A stretch of DNA of 64,000 nt. Source: Dillenia suffruticosa (lineage: Eukaryota; Streptophyta; Magnoliopsida; Dilleniales; Dilleniaceae). The notes under the pieces were generated by a model. That model was not told the DNA's origin. It saw only the letters and a program-made list of their open reading frames with translations, and made no database searches. A program made the position numbers and the translations under genes. The DNA lies in the NCBI GenBank assembly GCA_033439265.1, contig JAVTVX010000013.1:23580000-23643999 (forward strand), read 5' to 3'. Positions 12,850-28,904 of the stretch are shown here, piece after piece. Position 1 is the stretch's first letter, and every line of letters starts with the position of its first letter.

Positions 12850-13749
12850 AGAACAGGTTTATGTGCCTTCAATGTGGCAATGCAAGTTGTTGAGGCTTAA
12901 TCACATACCCAAGAATTCGCACCGTTTGTATACTTAAGAAGTTGTTTCTGGAAAAGATGGCTTTCAACACTTGCTGCTGTTGCTACATCTCAATTCATGT
13001 CTGCCTATTTTTGGTCTTCATTGTCGAGAAACTACAGCCCGGGGCTGTGCATGTTTCAAATACGCAGTTCCTTTTATTCATAGGAGCATGTCCCGACTCT
13101 CTCGACGTTGACACCTTAATCCATGAGCATATGTGATTTCTTAACAAAATAAAATAGTTCTGGCTCTCTCTCTCTCTCTTACTCCCCCCTCTTGTTGCCG
13201 AGGCAGAGAACTTTACACTATTCTTTCTTTTTTGAGATGGTCTCATGATAAGGCCCAAAAGGCAATTGAGGGGTATCTACCGCTTGTTGCTGGGGATTTT
13301 CCGGCATGTACCTTTACTTGCGTGTTACACTAGCATATATGCTTGTACTAAAAACTTTTTAAGAATCCCGACTTGAGACTCTGCAAGATCATTGACGTGT
13401 ATTACACTTGAATGGTGAATGTGCCCAATTAGGCATCATCAAAAATTGATATCAATCTAATCCAAATGACAACGAATAAATGAACAAACTAATTCTCCAC
13501 ATTCAACATCAATAATGCCTCTGGCCTGTGGAGCTGGCCTGCTACTCTCTATCAACACTGCAGCTCTCCCTGCATTTAATACATTCTATGGATCCACCAT
13601 TGTGTATGTGCAAAAAATGAAGCTGTCTGCTAATATGGTCTCCTCAGGGGTTGCAAAAGGCAGCTACGAGGGAGCCTGTATAGGGCCTGCTCTGAAGCAA
13701 CGCTGCTGTAACTCTGAAACATGAGCCACACTCTACCAGAAAACAAAAC
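12850..13749. other. Intergenic space between convergent genes
   Basis: The first 100 bases still carry the out-of-frame FLN1 C-terminus (QNLKEQVYVPSMW can be read near 12832-12873). A short (CT)n tract lies at about 13162-13180. The rest is the probable 3' UTR of the leftward O-fucosyltransferase gene. No other gene was seen. Confidence 0.5.
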
Positions 13750-17312
<3,563 letters not shown>

Positions 17313-17510
17313 CGCCGTTCAGTCCCCGTAAAAACTTAATTATGAGAAGAATTTGATATGAGAGAGAAAGGGAGAAGAGAGAGATAGAGAGAGAGAGTGG
17401 GGGGGGATTATGGATTGGGTGTGCAAAATTTTGAGACGCCGAAATGTACGGCGATCCAAAGGGGTTTATTTTCCGTTCTTCTCTTTCTCAAACTCTCCCG
17501 ACTCTCCAAT

Positions 17511-17518
17511 TTATATAT

Positions 17519-17519
<1 letters not shown>
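17511..17519 (-). promoter_or_regulatory. Putative TATA box of the O-fucosyltransferase gene
   Basis: The minus strand reads CTATATATAA about 200 bp upstream of the start codon, immediately downstream (in gene orientation) of a long GA microsatellite. It is a good candidate core promoter, without transcript support. Confidence 0.5.

Positions 17520-17565
<46 letters not shown>
17520..17565. repeat. (CT)n microsatellite in the O-fucosyltransferase promoter
   Basis: An uninterrupted run of about 22 CT units (GA in gene orientation) lies just upstream of the TATA-like element. Open frames rich in SLSLSL across it are artefacts. Confidence 0.9.
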
Positions 17566-17568
<3 letters not shown>

Positions 17569-20500
17569 AACGGGGAGGAATGTTTTCGTTGCTCTTGCGT
17601 GGGATTTCAAGTTTTTGAGATTTATTTAATCGAAACTGTTGGAGGAAGGGAAATGTATCCAATAAAATGACGGAATTGACCTTCAGTCAAGTGAAACTAC
17701 ATAGGTTCACGAAAAATCAGTGCTTAATTAATAATTAAATTATATGTCTAATGATAGTGATTAACATGAGGAAATTGATTTTTTCGAATTTGTAGACTGT
17801 GTCTGCAATCGATGGAATCACTTAATATAGACATTAATCCCCAATTTGCATGATTAATGCGAAGGGAAATTAAATAAAATGCATCAGGCCTGCCTTGCAA
17901 CATGAAATCTATACAAATAGAAAATGTTATTGGTTTTATAATATAATTTTTTTGTATGGTATCAACATACAGTAATCACTTAACTGAAATTCATATTTGA
18001 ATTTTAAAAATAAAAGAAATTACGTCGAAAGAATTTCATCTGAAAGGGTTTTACAATAATTCAAACTGAATTAGTCGGATCTAGATATCGATAATAAGTA
18101 TAAAAAAATAAATTTTTTTTTCATTATTAAGGTGTTGACCGAATAATCTTACGTTGTATGCTCTTGACATTTCACGGTGACAAAGATGGGCAACCTCTTA
18201 AGAGCTTGCCTTTCGTCTCAATATATTATTGCTGTTATGGGTATGATCACTTTATAGTTATTTATAGAAAAATTTTCTTTTTCAGAAAATAAATATTTTA
18301 TCTTACTTATAGAATTTTATGAATAGAATAAAAGCTCGACTATTTTTAGAGATATATTGAATTTTAGTAATGACATGAAACTATTTGGAAAATCATTGTT
18401 TGTACTTAAGATGATAAGATGGAGTTAACCCTACGCAATTAAATGGGTTTCACATATCAAATATCTTGAAATTTTGAACCCAAAATCCAAATAATGGAAT
18501 TTGGTTAAGAAAGGAAAGAATGCGCACAGGATTTTGTGGAGATAAATATATGGAATTTAATTTGTTATCCAAAAGAAAAGAGCCAGGAGATGCCTACATA
18601 TCTTGGAAAGGGTATAGTAAACTTGCAAACCCCAGATCTGTTTTCGGTTGCTTTCCTATTCATTCACTTTCACTTGATCTCTATAAAATGAAATAATGTT
18701 ATGTTGGGCATGCCCAACTGTGACAAACTACGCTTGCATTCCATAAAAACATATACCACAGTACCCGTTTGATTGTCACCCATTTCTACTGCATTCACAC
18801 CTTTTATTTTATTTTAGAAGAGGATCTAAATGCACATATGCAAAACATATATTTTTATCCACTCTAGTGGTTAAATGGTAAGGAATTAATCTCCTTCCTT
18901 ACCATAGAAATCTAGACTCGATCTACAACTTACTCTTACCCATATCTTAAATTCTTGTCATCTCACATGGCAAAAAGCAAAAGCATACAAAAAATCTAGA
19001 TCTACTCTATAAAAGACTCTTATAAGAATCTTCCTACTCGAGGTGACGTTCAAATTTGGATAACAATACTTTTTTTTTTCATTATCGGTATCTGAGTTTT
19101 CTCCGATTAATCCGATTCGAGTACTGTAAAACCCATTTTAAGAATTGACTCTCTCAAATCTTTTATCGTTATTTCTAAATCTCGAACTCAAGATCTCTAA
19201 TTAAAAAAGTAGAGTATCCGATTACTCAATTTAAAGAAATTTAATGAATAACAATACTTGTCACAAAAATTGAGAAGCTGCAATAATTGATGTTCAATTA
19301 TTTTACTAAGAAAAATTTTAATTAACCTATTAAAAATGTAAATAACTATCGTTTTGAGTAATGTTTAATACATTTCTTATTAAAAATTATTTAATCTATA
19401 ACTTTACTATTGCATTAGCATCATATTAATTTCACATTAGTGTCATATCAATCAACCCAATTAAACTTCTTTAATTAAAAATGTTTTAGAGATAATTTAA
19501 AAATAACAATTGTTCATAATTTAATATCATAATTAGGATTTTGCTATTCTAAATGCCACTTTGAGTTGGGCAAAAAACAGGTATTTAGAAAGCCGATCTC
19601 GTTTTCCACCTCAAGTTGGTTCATGTGATTTCTTTTGCATGTGAATTGGTTTGGAAATTGGGATCGATAGTTGTTGACTCAGAACTAGACCTCCATGGAC
19701 GTATACCCAGAAGAGAAAACTAAAAGAAATGGGCACATCGGAATTGGCACCCATCTCTCTCTCTTTCTCTCTCTCTCTCTCTTTCCTAAAAGGATAATTA
19801 GTGACATCATTAAAAATGGTACGAGATAATTACCAATAAAATGAGAATATCATTTTCAAATTGTTCAATTATGCTCGAGATTTGAAAAGGACAATCAATG
19901 AAAAGAAAGTTGTTGCAATTGCATCCCAAATTTATGCTCGAAATTTGTGTTTTTTAAGACTTTTATGGCATAGGATTATACCAACCATCCATACCATCAA
20001 AATAAGGTTTAAAAAAACCAAAAAAAAAAAAAAAAAAGAAGAAAAACAGGAGGATGCACTTTTTGCTTATCTTAAACTTTATTAACTGGTTGTGTAAGTG
20101 AAACGAGCACAAATAACTGACCATTGCTCTAGAATGTCTCACCCCGCTTGGGTCAAAGTTCTTGAAACTGCCAGGGGAACTGGGATAGGCATTCCCCCCT
20201 TTTTTTCCCCCAAAATCCGCAATTGTTGACACTAATTCAAGCTATATATCCACCAGCCGAGCTTCTAAATTTAATATTATCCATCCCACCAGAATAATGA
20301 TGATGCTAATAATAAAAATAATACACTCACCATTTTGCGTTATAAAGATTTTAAAGGAAACCTTTTCTAAACACGGAGAAGATGATAAAGTGATAAATCC
20401 AAATGTTAGCGACCTGTGGATTTATTCAATTGGATGTGGGATTGAATTTTTTTAAATATGATCGAGATTAGAATCCCGTTGGGAGTATCGGACCGTCATG

Positions 20501-23500
20501 TATACAGAGCGTTTCCCGTTGGGAGACCCCTCCTCCAAAAGGAACCACTGCATCGGTCGGTCCGTATTAGTCAGGGCGAAACTCATCGGACGGTGTTCAA
20601 AATATGGTACCAAGAAAAAAAAATCCAAATGTTGGTTGAGATATCTCTTTCTGTGGAAAGAAAACTAAAAATGAAATTATATAAAAAAAAAAAATTAACA
20701 ATACAGACGAATTAGTTTTTTGACACTATAAAGAAATCTTAAAGTTTGCACCATGTTTTCCAAAAACCCAATTGCTTTCAAATTTCAATCGAAAACAACC
20801 CAACGGCAATAGATTGCAATGAACTTAAGAAAAATCTCAAATCGTTTCGATTTTGTTTAATTCAACTTTATTTTTTATTTTATTTTAAAATTTAAGCAAT
20901 TTTATAATTTTATTTAATAAATTAAGATACTATTATATTAATATTTTAATTAAATATAATCTTAGAGAATTTCAATAGATTTGATACGGGCAAACCCGGA
21001 ATAGAAGAAAAAGGAAGATCTGCCAGTGCGAGTACTCGAATGGTATGGTATGGGCTATCGCAGCGTATCACTGTGTAAGCCGCTGAGTTCTGGAAGGTGT
21101 TACGTATCTTCACCGTCGCATACCTAGTAACCAGTCGGCACAACTTATAATTTCCTTCTCTTAATCCACAATCTTGATAATTTTCTTCTCTTTTCTTATT
21201 TTTTGGTCTAAATTGTCTACCTGTATGTGGGGGACAAACAACTGGTATGGGTCATAAACAAAGGGTGACACCACTTATACTCTCTCTCATAAATTATTAT
21301 TTTCTCGTACAAATAATAATTATATTCAAATTAAATATTTTATAATAAGAGAAAAAATATTAATATTAATTAGAACTTTCCTCCCTTATTCAATCAAATA
21401 TATATATATATATATATATTGGGTAGGTAGAGGTCACCTCCACCTATATTATTAATTAGTTCTTATCTTTTAAAACAATGTAAATTTTAAATTAAATTTT
21501 GAATTCAAAAATAGTTTGCTTAGTAAAAATGAAAAACTAGTTTTAATTTTGTTCAAAAAGTTCAAATGTCGTATTACTAAATTATCCATACCGTGTAATT
21601 CGAATTCAATAAAGTTCAGTTTGAACCACGAGGGATGATAATTGAGAAGAAATATCCTAACTGAGAACAATATATTAATCATTGAAATTGTACATTTTTT
21701 TTGGGTACTTCAATAAAAGGGGAAAGAACCATCAATAATATTTTATAAAATATTTGAATTATAATTAACAAATAAATCTATTATTTTAATTCTATTACAG
21801 TACTGAATAAACTTTAAAATCTTTTTATCGCATCATAAGCACAAGTTGATATGATCAACAATTGATTAAATGACCAGGCAAGCTCAATCAAGTTACCAAT
21901 TATGTAACTTGCTAATTGGTAAATGAGTAATCTTGATTGCTGCATATTCATATTGAATAAGAAAAAAAAATTAAAAAAAAAAGAAGGAATTATATGACAT
22001 ATTGTGCAAACAATAAAGTAGAATAATGAATATAATTTAAGAAAAAAATTGGACACCACTTGTGGTGGTGGACCAATGGAGAGTGAGGGGTGACCCAGTC
22101 GTTGATTGAAAACGAGTTCAACGCGGGGAATCTCGGCGGCTGACCGTGCAACAACTTTGCACGTCTCTTTTTCATATCTTGGCTTTACACTGTGATTGAT
22201 TGACCTTGTGAGTGCCCATCTCCCCAGTCTCATACCATTCACACATCATCTTCCCTTGGCGTGTGGAATCGAATGACAACTCGGCTTTACCAACACATCC
22301 CCATAATATGACTTTAAACAATCCTAATTTGGGATTCTAACAGCCAAAATACTATCATTTGAAAGAGTGGTTTCTATTTGTTTTAAATTGTTAAATTAAT
22401 ATATTTCGTTTAGTCAAATGACAATGGTACAAGGATGATGTGTTCGATGCTTGATTGAGATGAGATTTGGGACGGCCATTTTCTCCCCCAACCCCAAAAA
22501 GATTATTTGTTTGTTGGTGTGGATTTTCCTATCTTAATTTAAGATTGGCCTTGGAGTTTTGCCCCCCCACTACAAATTATAGGACTTGATTGATCACCCG
22601 CTAGAGATGTTTTTTTAGTATCTAATCAAAATATTTATTAAAAAAAAAAAAAACTTAATGGAGAATTGATGTAGCTGATCAATCCATTTAACCGGAAATA
22701 GTTTAATATTTTCCCAAGATTAGGAATTAATTATATTTTAAACTTCAGAAATTAGGATTTTTTCTTTTACCCTTTTTTTAAAAGTTTTTAGAGTAATTAC
22801 AAACTTATAGCAAGTACACATAACATAATGTTGTTCAATATTTACGACAACAGAAGAAAAATTTGCACAATATTTAGTAATTTCCCTTAAGAAATTTCCA
22901 ATTTTTCTATGTTAAATAATTCGGTTGTGAAAATTAAGCCTCGGGAAAGTGGTTAGAATGTCTGGAGGTGAGGAGAGAGAGAGAGTTGGGAGTGGGAGAC
23001 GAAGCTTTATAACAAGGTCACACAATTGGCATATCGAGATGATCAAGAAACACACAATCCAAAAGAAACCATATCCATTTCGATTCTTTTGAGGGAATGC
23101 TATTGTTGCCGCTTGCCGACGGCTTCAACCAGATCGGATTTGAGTACAACTGGCATTGATCCCAGAAGTGAGAACCCAAGTTAAAGGGAACCATTTGTTT
23201 TCCTTCTTTTGGGTTGGTTATTTAAAAGAAGCATATTGTGTCTGCACCTTAGTCCCTCGAGTGAAGAGTTCTATGAAATTTTGGTTAATTTGAAATTGAA
23301 TGAGGAAATCAAAACCCAATTTTATGTTCTAAGATGGAGAAGGTTCACCCATTTTGAATACGTATTACAAGTGAAATTTTAGATTGAGAAAAAAAATTAA
23401 ATATAAAAAATGATAAGAGAGAGTTAATTTTGGGGATGAACGATATCCTTGAAAAATTGAATGAAATTTAAAATGATCAAATCAATCTCCCATGATACAC

Positions 23501-23815
23501 GTGGATAGAAGTCCTTAAACTAGATTATTGTCTTTGGTGTCAAATAGGTTAAAGCCGCCAAAATGAATATTCTCAAAGCCAGTGAGGAAAGCGACATGAA
23601 ATCAACTAACTCGTAGGAAAAGTGATAGACAATCATTAATATGATTTACAAGCTGCTCATTTGTCAACTTCAAAAAAAAAAAAATACAAAAATTCAAAAA
23701 GGCAAAACCATCTATTGTATTCCAAGATGATCAACACAAACATGTCATTCCACCCTTATAGATTGGAAGTGTAGTTTAAATCACAAAAATGACCCACTTA
23801 AACTACAGAAAAACA
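17566..23815. other. Large gene-poor, AT-rich spacer
   Basis: More than 6 kb between the O-fucosyltransferase promoter and the SSUH2-like gene. It holds scattered poly-A/T runs, CT tracts (about 19752-19782), a (TA)n at about 21399-21418 and a GC-richer patch near 22040-22260. A minus-strand open frame of 142 codons (21814-22242) crosses that patch, but only its first half has balanced composition and I recognise no family. No transposase or reverse transcriptase motif was seen. Confidence 0.5.
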
Positions 23816-23824
23816 AGGTGGTGG

Positions 23825-23870
<46 letters not shown>

Positions 23871-23989
23871 AAAACATATACCCCAAATGCTGCCAAATAT
23901 ATAGGACTTACAGAAAGTGGTGGGGAGAGAGAGAGAGAGGTAAAAACACATACCCCAAATGCTGCCGAATATATATGACTTACAGAAAG
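23816..23989. repeat. Tandem duplication, each unit headed by a (GA)n tract
   Basis: Two copies (about 23816-23917 and 23918-23989) share the order GTGGGG, a GA run of different length, then GTAAAAAC, ACCCCAAATGCTGCC, a short TATATA stretch and GACTTACAGAAAG, with only a few substitutions. It lies just beyond the coding end of the SSUH2-like gene, probably in its 3' UTR or flank. The GA run is the likely substrate for slippage or unequal exchange. Confidence 0.85.
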
Positions 23990-24012
23990 CATAGACAACA
24001 ACCAAATCTTGG

Positions 24013-24120
24013 TTAGAGCTTCAACCATTCCAAGCAAGGGCACAGCCCCCAGCAAAATCTAGCAGGATAGTAGTCCTTCAAGTAGACCTCTTTGTTATTA
24101 CCGATGATGTAAAAACTGAA
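24013..24120 (-). other. In-frame C-terminal extension beyond the TGA of the SSUH2-like gene
   Basis: Directly after the TGA the same frame continues for 35 codons to a TAA at 24013-24015. It begins FSFYIIGN, continues through YLKDYYPARF and ends CWGLCPCLEWLKL, which I recall as the normal ending of plant SSUH2-like proteins. Conservation of this tail with no other lesion suggests a recent nonsense change, an assembly error, or less likely readthrough. Confidence 0.7.
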
Positions 24121-27100
24121 TCATCGGTTACGATGAGACATCGTCACACGCGTGACTGGCACCACAGAGATGGTATGCCTCTCGCATATGACCCTTGCAG
24201 TAGAAGGAACCGGACCCTTTTCTGCTATAACTTCGGACGAGAAGTTGTTGAGGAAGTAAGAATCAGCAAAGAAGGCTGGTGTACACTGATATGCTTGAGT
24301 GTTGCACAGTTGGACTCCTCTTGCTTTGTGGAAGACCTCATCCGGAACTGAGGCAGCTCCACTTGTTGCGCTTACTTTTCGAGTTGAGACCGTCTTCCTG
24401 CACAGGCATCACTATTTCTCAGTTTACAGAACAGTAGAACGCTTAAGACTTTAATAATGACACTTAAGCCTAAGCAACATTATTTATAATGACTGCTTGT
24501 CCTTGAGCATTCAGGTCACTTCCTCTGCATCAAAGAATTTGGCCCGCTAAGCCCTACAGAAGTACAGATTTGATTCTACAGTAATGGCTTTTGAAGGTAA
24601 TAAAAATAAATTTAGACAGCCTGAAGGCAGTTTCAGATAGTGGGCATATGGTACTAGACAAAACTTGAGATGGTTATGCCTTTCAAATTAATTACCAAGC
24701 TATCAGAAAGAGCAAAATGAAGTATGCAGACTATCAAGCAAACATACCATTTAACAATGGCAACACTGCATGCCAAAAGGGAACCACCTCCTCGACAGGT
24801 TTCACATTTAATAAGCCCGCGAGATCCACACTCTAAGCAAGGAATCTTTCCCTTGCCATTGCATTTCAAGCATCTGTAAAGACAACATGCAATTAGAAGA
24901 ACTGCCAATAAAGTATCAAACATTCCACGTTTGGGGTCAATCCTGCCATGCAACTGCATCACAGAGAACTATCATTTGCACAGATGGATTTGTGAGGAAC
25001 ATGGGAAAATTTAATTAACTGCATGTTCCTCATATGAAATTTTGAAATGGAGACCACTTAGCTGAAATAGATATTGCTGATAATAAAAGAAACCGATATA
25101 GATACAGATACAGATACAAAAGAAGTAAACTCACTTGCTGTCAGATCCATCTCTATGAGCAAGTAAACCCCTTCCATGGCAAACAGGACACTGAGCCATC
25201 TGATTTTCCTTGTAAAATCCAGGTTCTTGATCTACATTGCATGTGATACAAACAATTTCTCCTCGACCTGCACAACCTGTTAATTCATGCTCCACTGATT
25301 AGCAAATCGATTAGAAACTGCAAGACAGTGGATTATTTAGTTGTGTATGAACACATTCCTTTTCAAAAACAAGCCTATATGTGAAGATGACTATTTTACA
25401 TAAAACCCCCTTACATGCAAACAAAATGAAAATGCCCAGAATCTAACCACAAGAACTTGGTTAAAATTGACAAATTTCTGGCCAATTTAGCACTAAAATA
25501 GACTGAATTTAGTGAAAGTTCAATTGTTCCACTCCAAATAACATAAATAAATTTGAAATTGGACAAGGATGCATCTAAAATCTGGTCCTCTGAAACCAGA
25601 AATAGCCAATAATACATTCTAAATGTTTACCTGAGCATTTCTCAATAACTTCTGAGTGGGGAATTTTGGCCCGTGATTCTTTATAAGGAACAAAAAGAAC
25701 TGGGAATTCGGATCTTAGATCCAACTCCCACACAACAAGTTCAGGCCCCCTATCCTTCCCATCAATTTTGCCACCAAGGTATGGTTCTATTTCTTTCACA
25801 GTCTCCCTCTCCTCGATGAAAGTATCAAGCGTCCCCACATATACGTTGCAATCTTCAATTGCAAGAATCTTCCAGGTCCGAGCAGGACGACTTCCCCAAC
25901 AGCAGCGGTGACCAACATGATCAATGAGTAATTCTCGTATCTCCACCTCATCCAGTATTTGCCTAAATGTGAGGGCAAAAAATTGGTGGTAAGATTTAAT
26001 AATTCAAGCCAGATCAAAATCTTTATGATTGACTGCATATAATAATCAATACGGGAGATGTAAGAAAAGCCGAACATGAAATAAGGATGAGTATAAAACA
26101 GCAGCACCCATCATCTTTATAAAAATTTCACTTTTTCTACTATAAAAATGTTGGGGCCGAAAATGTTATGCTTGTGTAACCTAGCCATCAACAGTTAAGC
26201 TGTACCTCTACTTAAAAGGACAAATTCACAGCTTAATGAAAACATTGAACAAGAACATGCAAACTTACCTCTGAAACTCACTGGTGCTTCCACCATAGTC
26301 CCCTCCTCCATACCCTCCTTGATGAACAAGAGCTTGTTCTGCAGTAATGCAATGATAAATCAGTAAACAAGGCCATATAACACTAGTTAACCAAAAAAAA
26401 AAAAAAAAAATACAGCAAATACAAATAACTGGCTCCTTGCCAATGTGCCAGTATAGGACATTCACCAATTATCATGTCCTGCAAAAGATACAGCACTTGT
26501 AGCGAATTTGAAGCACAAAATATCCTTATCTGAGGCAAGAGCACTCAACTCTTAGAAGGAATTAGCCACACTCTTGGTAAATGATTACCATTTTAAGCAA
26601 AAGTAAAACACAATAACACAATGTGGGCAATAACATGGTTGTGAAACCTGAATACTATGTGTTAGTGGAGATTTTGTCAACATGGAAAGAGTGAATTACT
26701 TTATATGAACTCAGTAGACTAACATCATTTTTTTTTGTTGCAATTTGATGGCTTCAACAGACTTGGCCTTCACACAAATATCTACATAGTTGCTAATGTC
26801 AAACTTCTAGTTGGTGGATCAACAATCTACTTATATCCCAGAAATTCATATACATTGGTGCTTACATGCTATAATTTTCCTCACACACAACAGAATATCT
26901 GATAAGATTTAACCAATAGAAGCAAATGCTTCTTGAGTGGTGGACTAGTATTCATTCTCCAAACAGTCAAAAATCACAAACTTAGACTAATCAAATTACC
27001 AATAAGAGTTAAACAGTGTGATCAAATAGTAGAATATTTAAGCACAAAATATATAAGGGTCTAGTGGACCCCAACATCCAGAAAAGCTCATATCACATCC

Positions 27101-27586
27101 ACATTTCAAATTGACCTTTAAATTCTAAATTCTGACAAAAACACATCAAAACCCACAAATCAAAACATCAAAAAACGTTCAAGTTTCACTAAAAAAGGTA
27201 GAGTATTGCAAGAAAAACTCACTATTGGGATCAGGGTCAGGAGAGCTGACCAAAGCGGCGTGGAGAGAAGGTGGATACCGATCGGAAAAGGCAGCCGCCG
27301 ACCGAATCTCTTCGACACTAACTTCTGTTCCGGCGAGTGACGCCGTCGGAATTATAGACCCGGTTCGACCCACGTACTGATACGAGCTCCATTTCTCGCT
27401 ATCTTTCTCTCCCACCTCGCTCTTCTCTCTCTCTTCACATACCCATCAAGAAAAACAAACACGAGTAAGAAATTATGATCTGGGTCTGTAATTGTGGACT
27501 AGCCCAAAAAAATCCATTTGGGAATTGGCGAGATATTGAAGTGTACCTGAGAGCAGAGGGTCTTGCATTGGACCCTGTTCTTGCAT
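24121..27586 (-). CDS. SSUH2-like protein with DnaJ-type Cys-rich zinc fingers, seven exons
   Basis: Plant proteins of this kind are annotated as SSUH2 homologs or chaperone-DnaJ-related; their biochemical role is not well defined. Minus-strand exons are 27586-27547, 27426-27223, 26338-26269, 25962-25631, 25276-25135, 24873-24748 and 24397-24121, giving 396 residues. The exon 2 acceptor lies in a GA run and could shift by a few bases. After a conserved central region (CCWGSRPARTWKI) come CxxCxGxG-like modules: CSGCAGRG, CPVCHGRG, CLKCNGKG, CLECGSRG, CETCRGGG. These resemble the DnaJ Cys-rich zinc domain, but no J domain is present. The frame ends at a TGA (24121-24123) directly followed in frame by 35 codons matching the family's usual C-terminus, so the product may be truncated. 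It is head-to-head with eL33. Probable counterpart of At2g38000 (from memory). Confidence 0.88.
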
Positions 27587-28736
27587 TTTCTGGACTTTGT
27601 TGGGAACAATTGATTTGATTGAGCCAAGCCTCAGAAAGAATTTGATAATTTACACAAATTTTTCTTAGCTAGCAAGGCTCAGTTTGTTTGTTGTTGTTTT
27701 CTTAGCTAGCAAGGAAATCTGGCACGCGTTACTCCCAGCGGTTTTGACGTGTAGTTGGATTTTTCCCGTTGGGAATCATGCGGGGTTGGACTAAGGAGTG
27801 CTACAAGCCCATGGACTCCGACGTTTGGGTTAACTACTAAATATGTTTGGGCCTCTCTCCATGAGGTGATTTTTTTCTTTTTTTTTCTTTTTTTTGAGAT
27901 ATTCAAATTTGATATATTTTTCAAATGAGTTGAGGAACCTTGGTTTGGTTACAACTATTGCAACCTAGTTAGCCGAATTGGCTTGAGTTAAGAATAAGTT
28001 AAGCTACAAACTATTTATGAAAGCTATAAATCAATGGCACCATTCCCTTAAGAACTTTGAATTCAAATCTCTCATTTATAAATATATATATATGTATATA
28101 TATTTATATATTATTTGATTAATTGTACTTTTAAAAGTTTTGTTTTATTAGTAATTGAGTTATAAAATATGAATAATAAAAATTCATAAGCTCTTAACTT
28201 TTTTTTTTTTTTTCTTTTCGAAACAAACACACGAGGAATTAAGAAACATGGAATCACGGGTAGGAGTTCATAATTCATTACTTTTAGTTAATTGTCATGC
28301 AATAAGAACATTCGCACTTGCATGCATATGTTTTTCTAGTGCCCTTCTCGATAACTTGGCAAACTAAGTTTGTTGGCATTCTTTTATTGAAAAATATCTA
28401 CTTATTATTCATCAACATTAATTAATCCAGATTTATGTTATACATATAGTGGTATACGCATCTTCATTTGGAACAAATTATACTAAAATAAGAACAAGAC
28501 TAGGCAAAATGCTTATTATCAATTAATCACTATTGTGGTTTATTTTTATACTATTTTTAATTAAAAATATTTAATTAGTTATATTTGTATTATATAGGAT
28601 ACTAAAACCCCTTAACAAATAATTTGTAAATATCGGTAACATAATGTTAAATTGTTAATAAAATAATGATATGATCAATTAAATTCTTTTGATTAAAATT
28701 AATTTAAAAGTAATTAAGCCTATGCAAATTATGATT
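27587..28736. other. Upstream half of the divergent intergenic region between SSUH2-like and eL33 genes
   Basis: This AT-rich interval separates the two head-to-head start codons. It includes (TA)n-like stretches near 28080-28110 and a poly-T run near 28199-28213. Nothing coding was seen. Confidence 0.5.
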
Positions 28737-28830
28737 TGGGCCGTGAAAATCAAGGCCCATAAAAGAAAGTCCGTTTGGGTTGGGTCACCAATCCTTAACC
28801 CTAACCCCCTAACCCATATCTATTTATATG
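28737..28830 (+). promoter_or_regulatory. Ribosomal-protein-type promoter: site II motifs, telo-box, TATA-like element
   Basis: Upstream of eL33 lie a site II motif TGGGCC (28737-28742), its reverse GGCCCA (28754-28759), a telo-box AACCCTAA (28797-28804) with a further TAACCC, and a TATTTATATG stretch near 28821. In plants, site II (TCP-bound) plus telo-box is the characteristic arrangement of ribosomal protein and other growth-linked genes, so coordinated control by translation demand is likely. Confidence 0.75.
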
Positions 28831-28904
28831 CACGTTAGGGCTTTTCTTAACCTTCGTCCTCCTTATTTCTTCCCACGCCGCAACAGCTCTCACCACCCGC
28901 GAAG

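Noticed and set aside
17397..17662. Open frames rich in SLSLSL or RERERE across CT/GA tracts (also near 23781-24055, 40113-40310, 54801-55013, 56089-56289)
   Set aside because: Dinucleotide repeats keep frames open by chance; the composition is not that of a protein family.
17566..23815. Search for transposase, reverse transcriptase or LTR ends in the largest spacer
   Set aside because: No catalytic motif, long terminal repeat or target-site duplication could be recognised by eye.
24121..24123. TGA as a selenocysteine codon
   Set aside because: Land plants lack the selenocysteine machinery.
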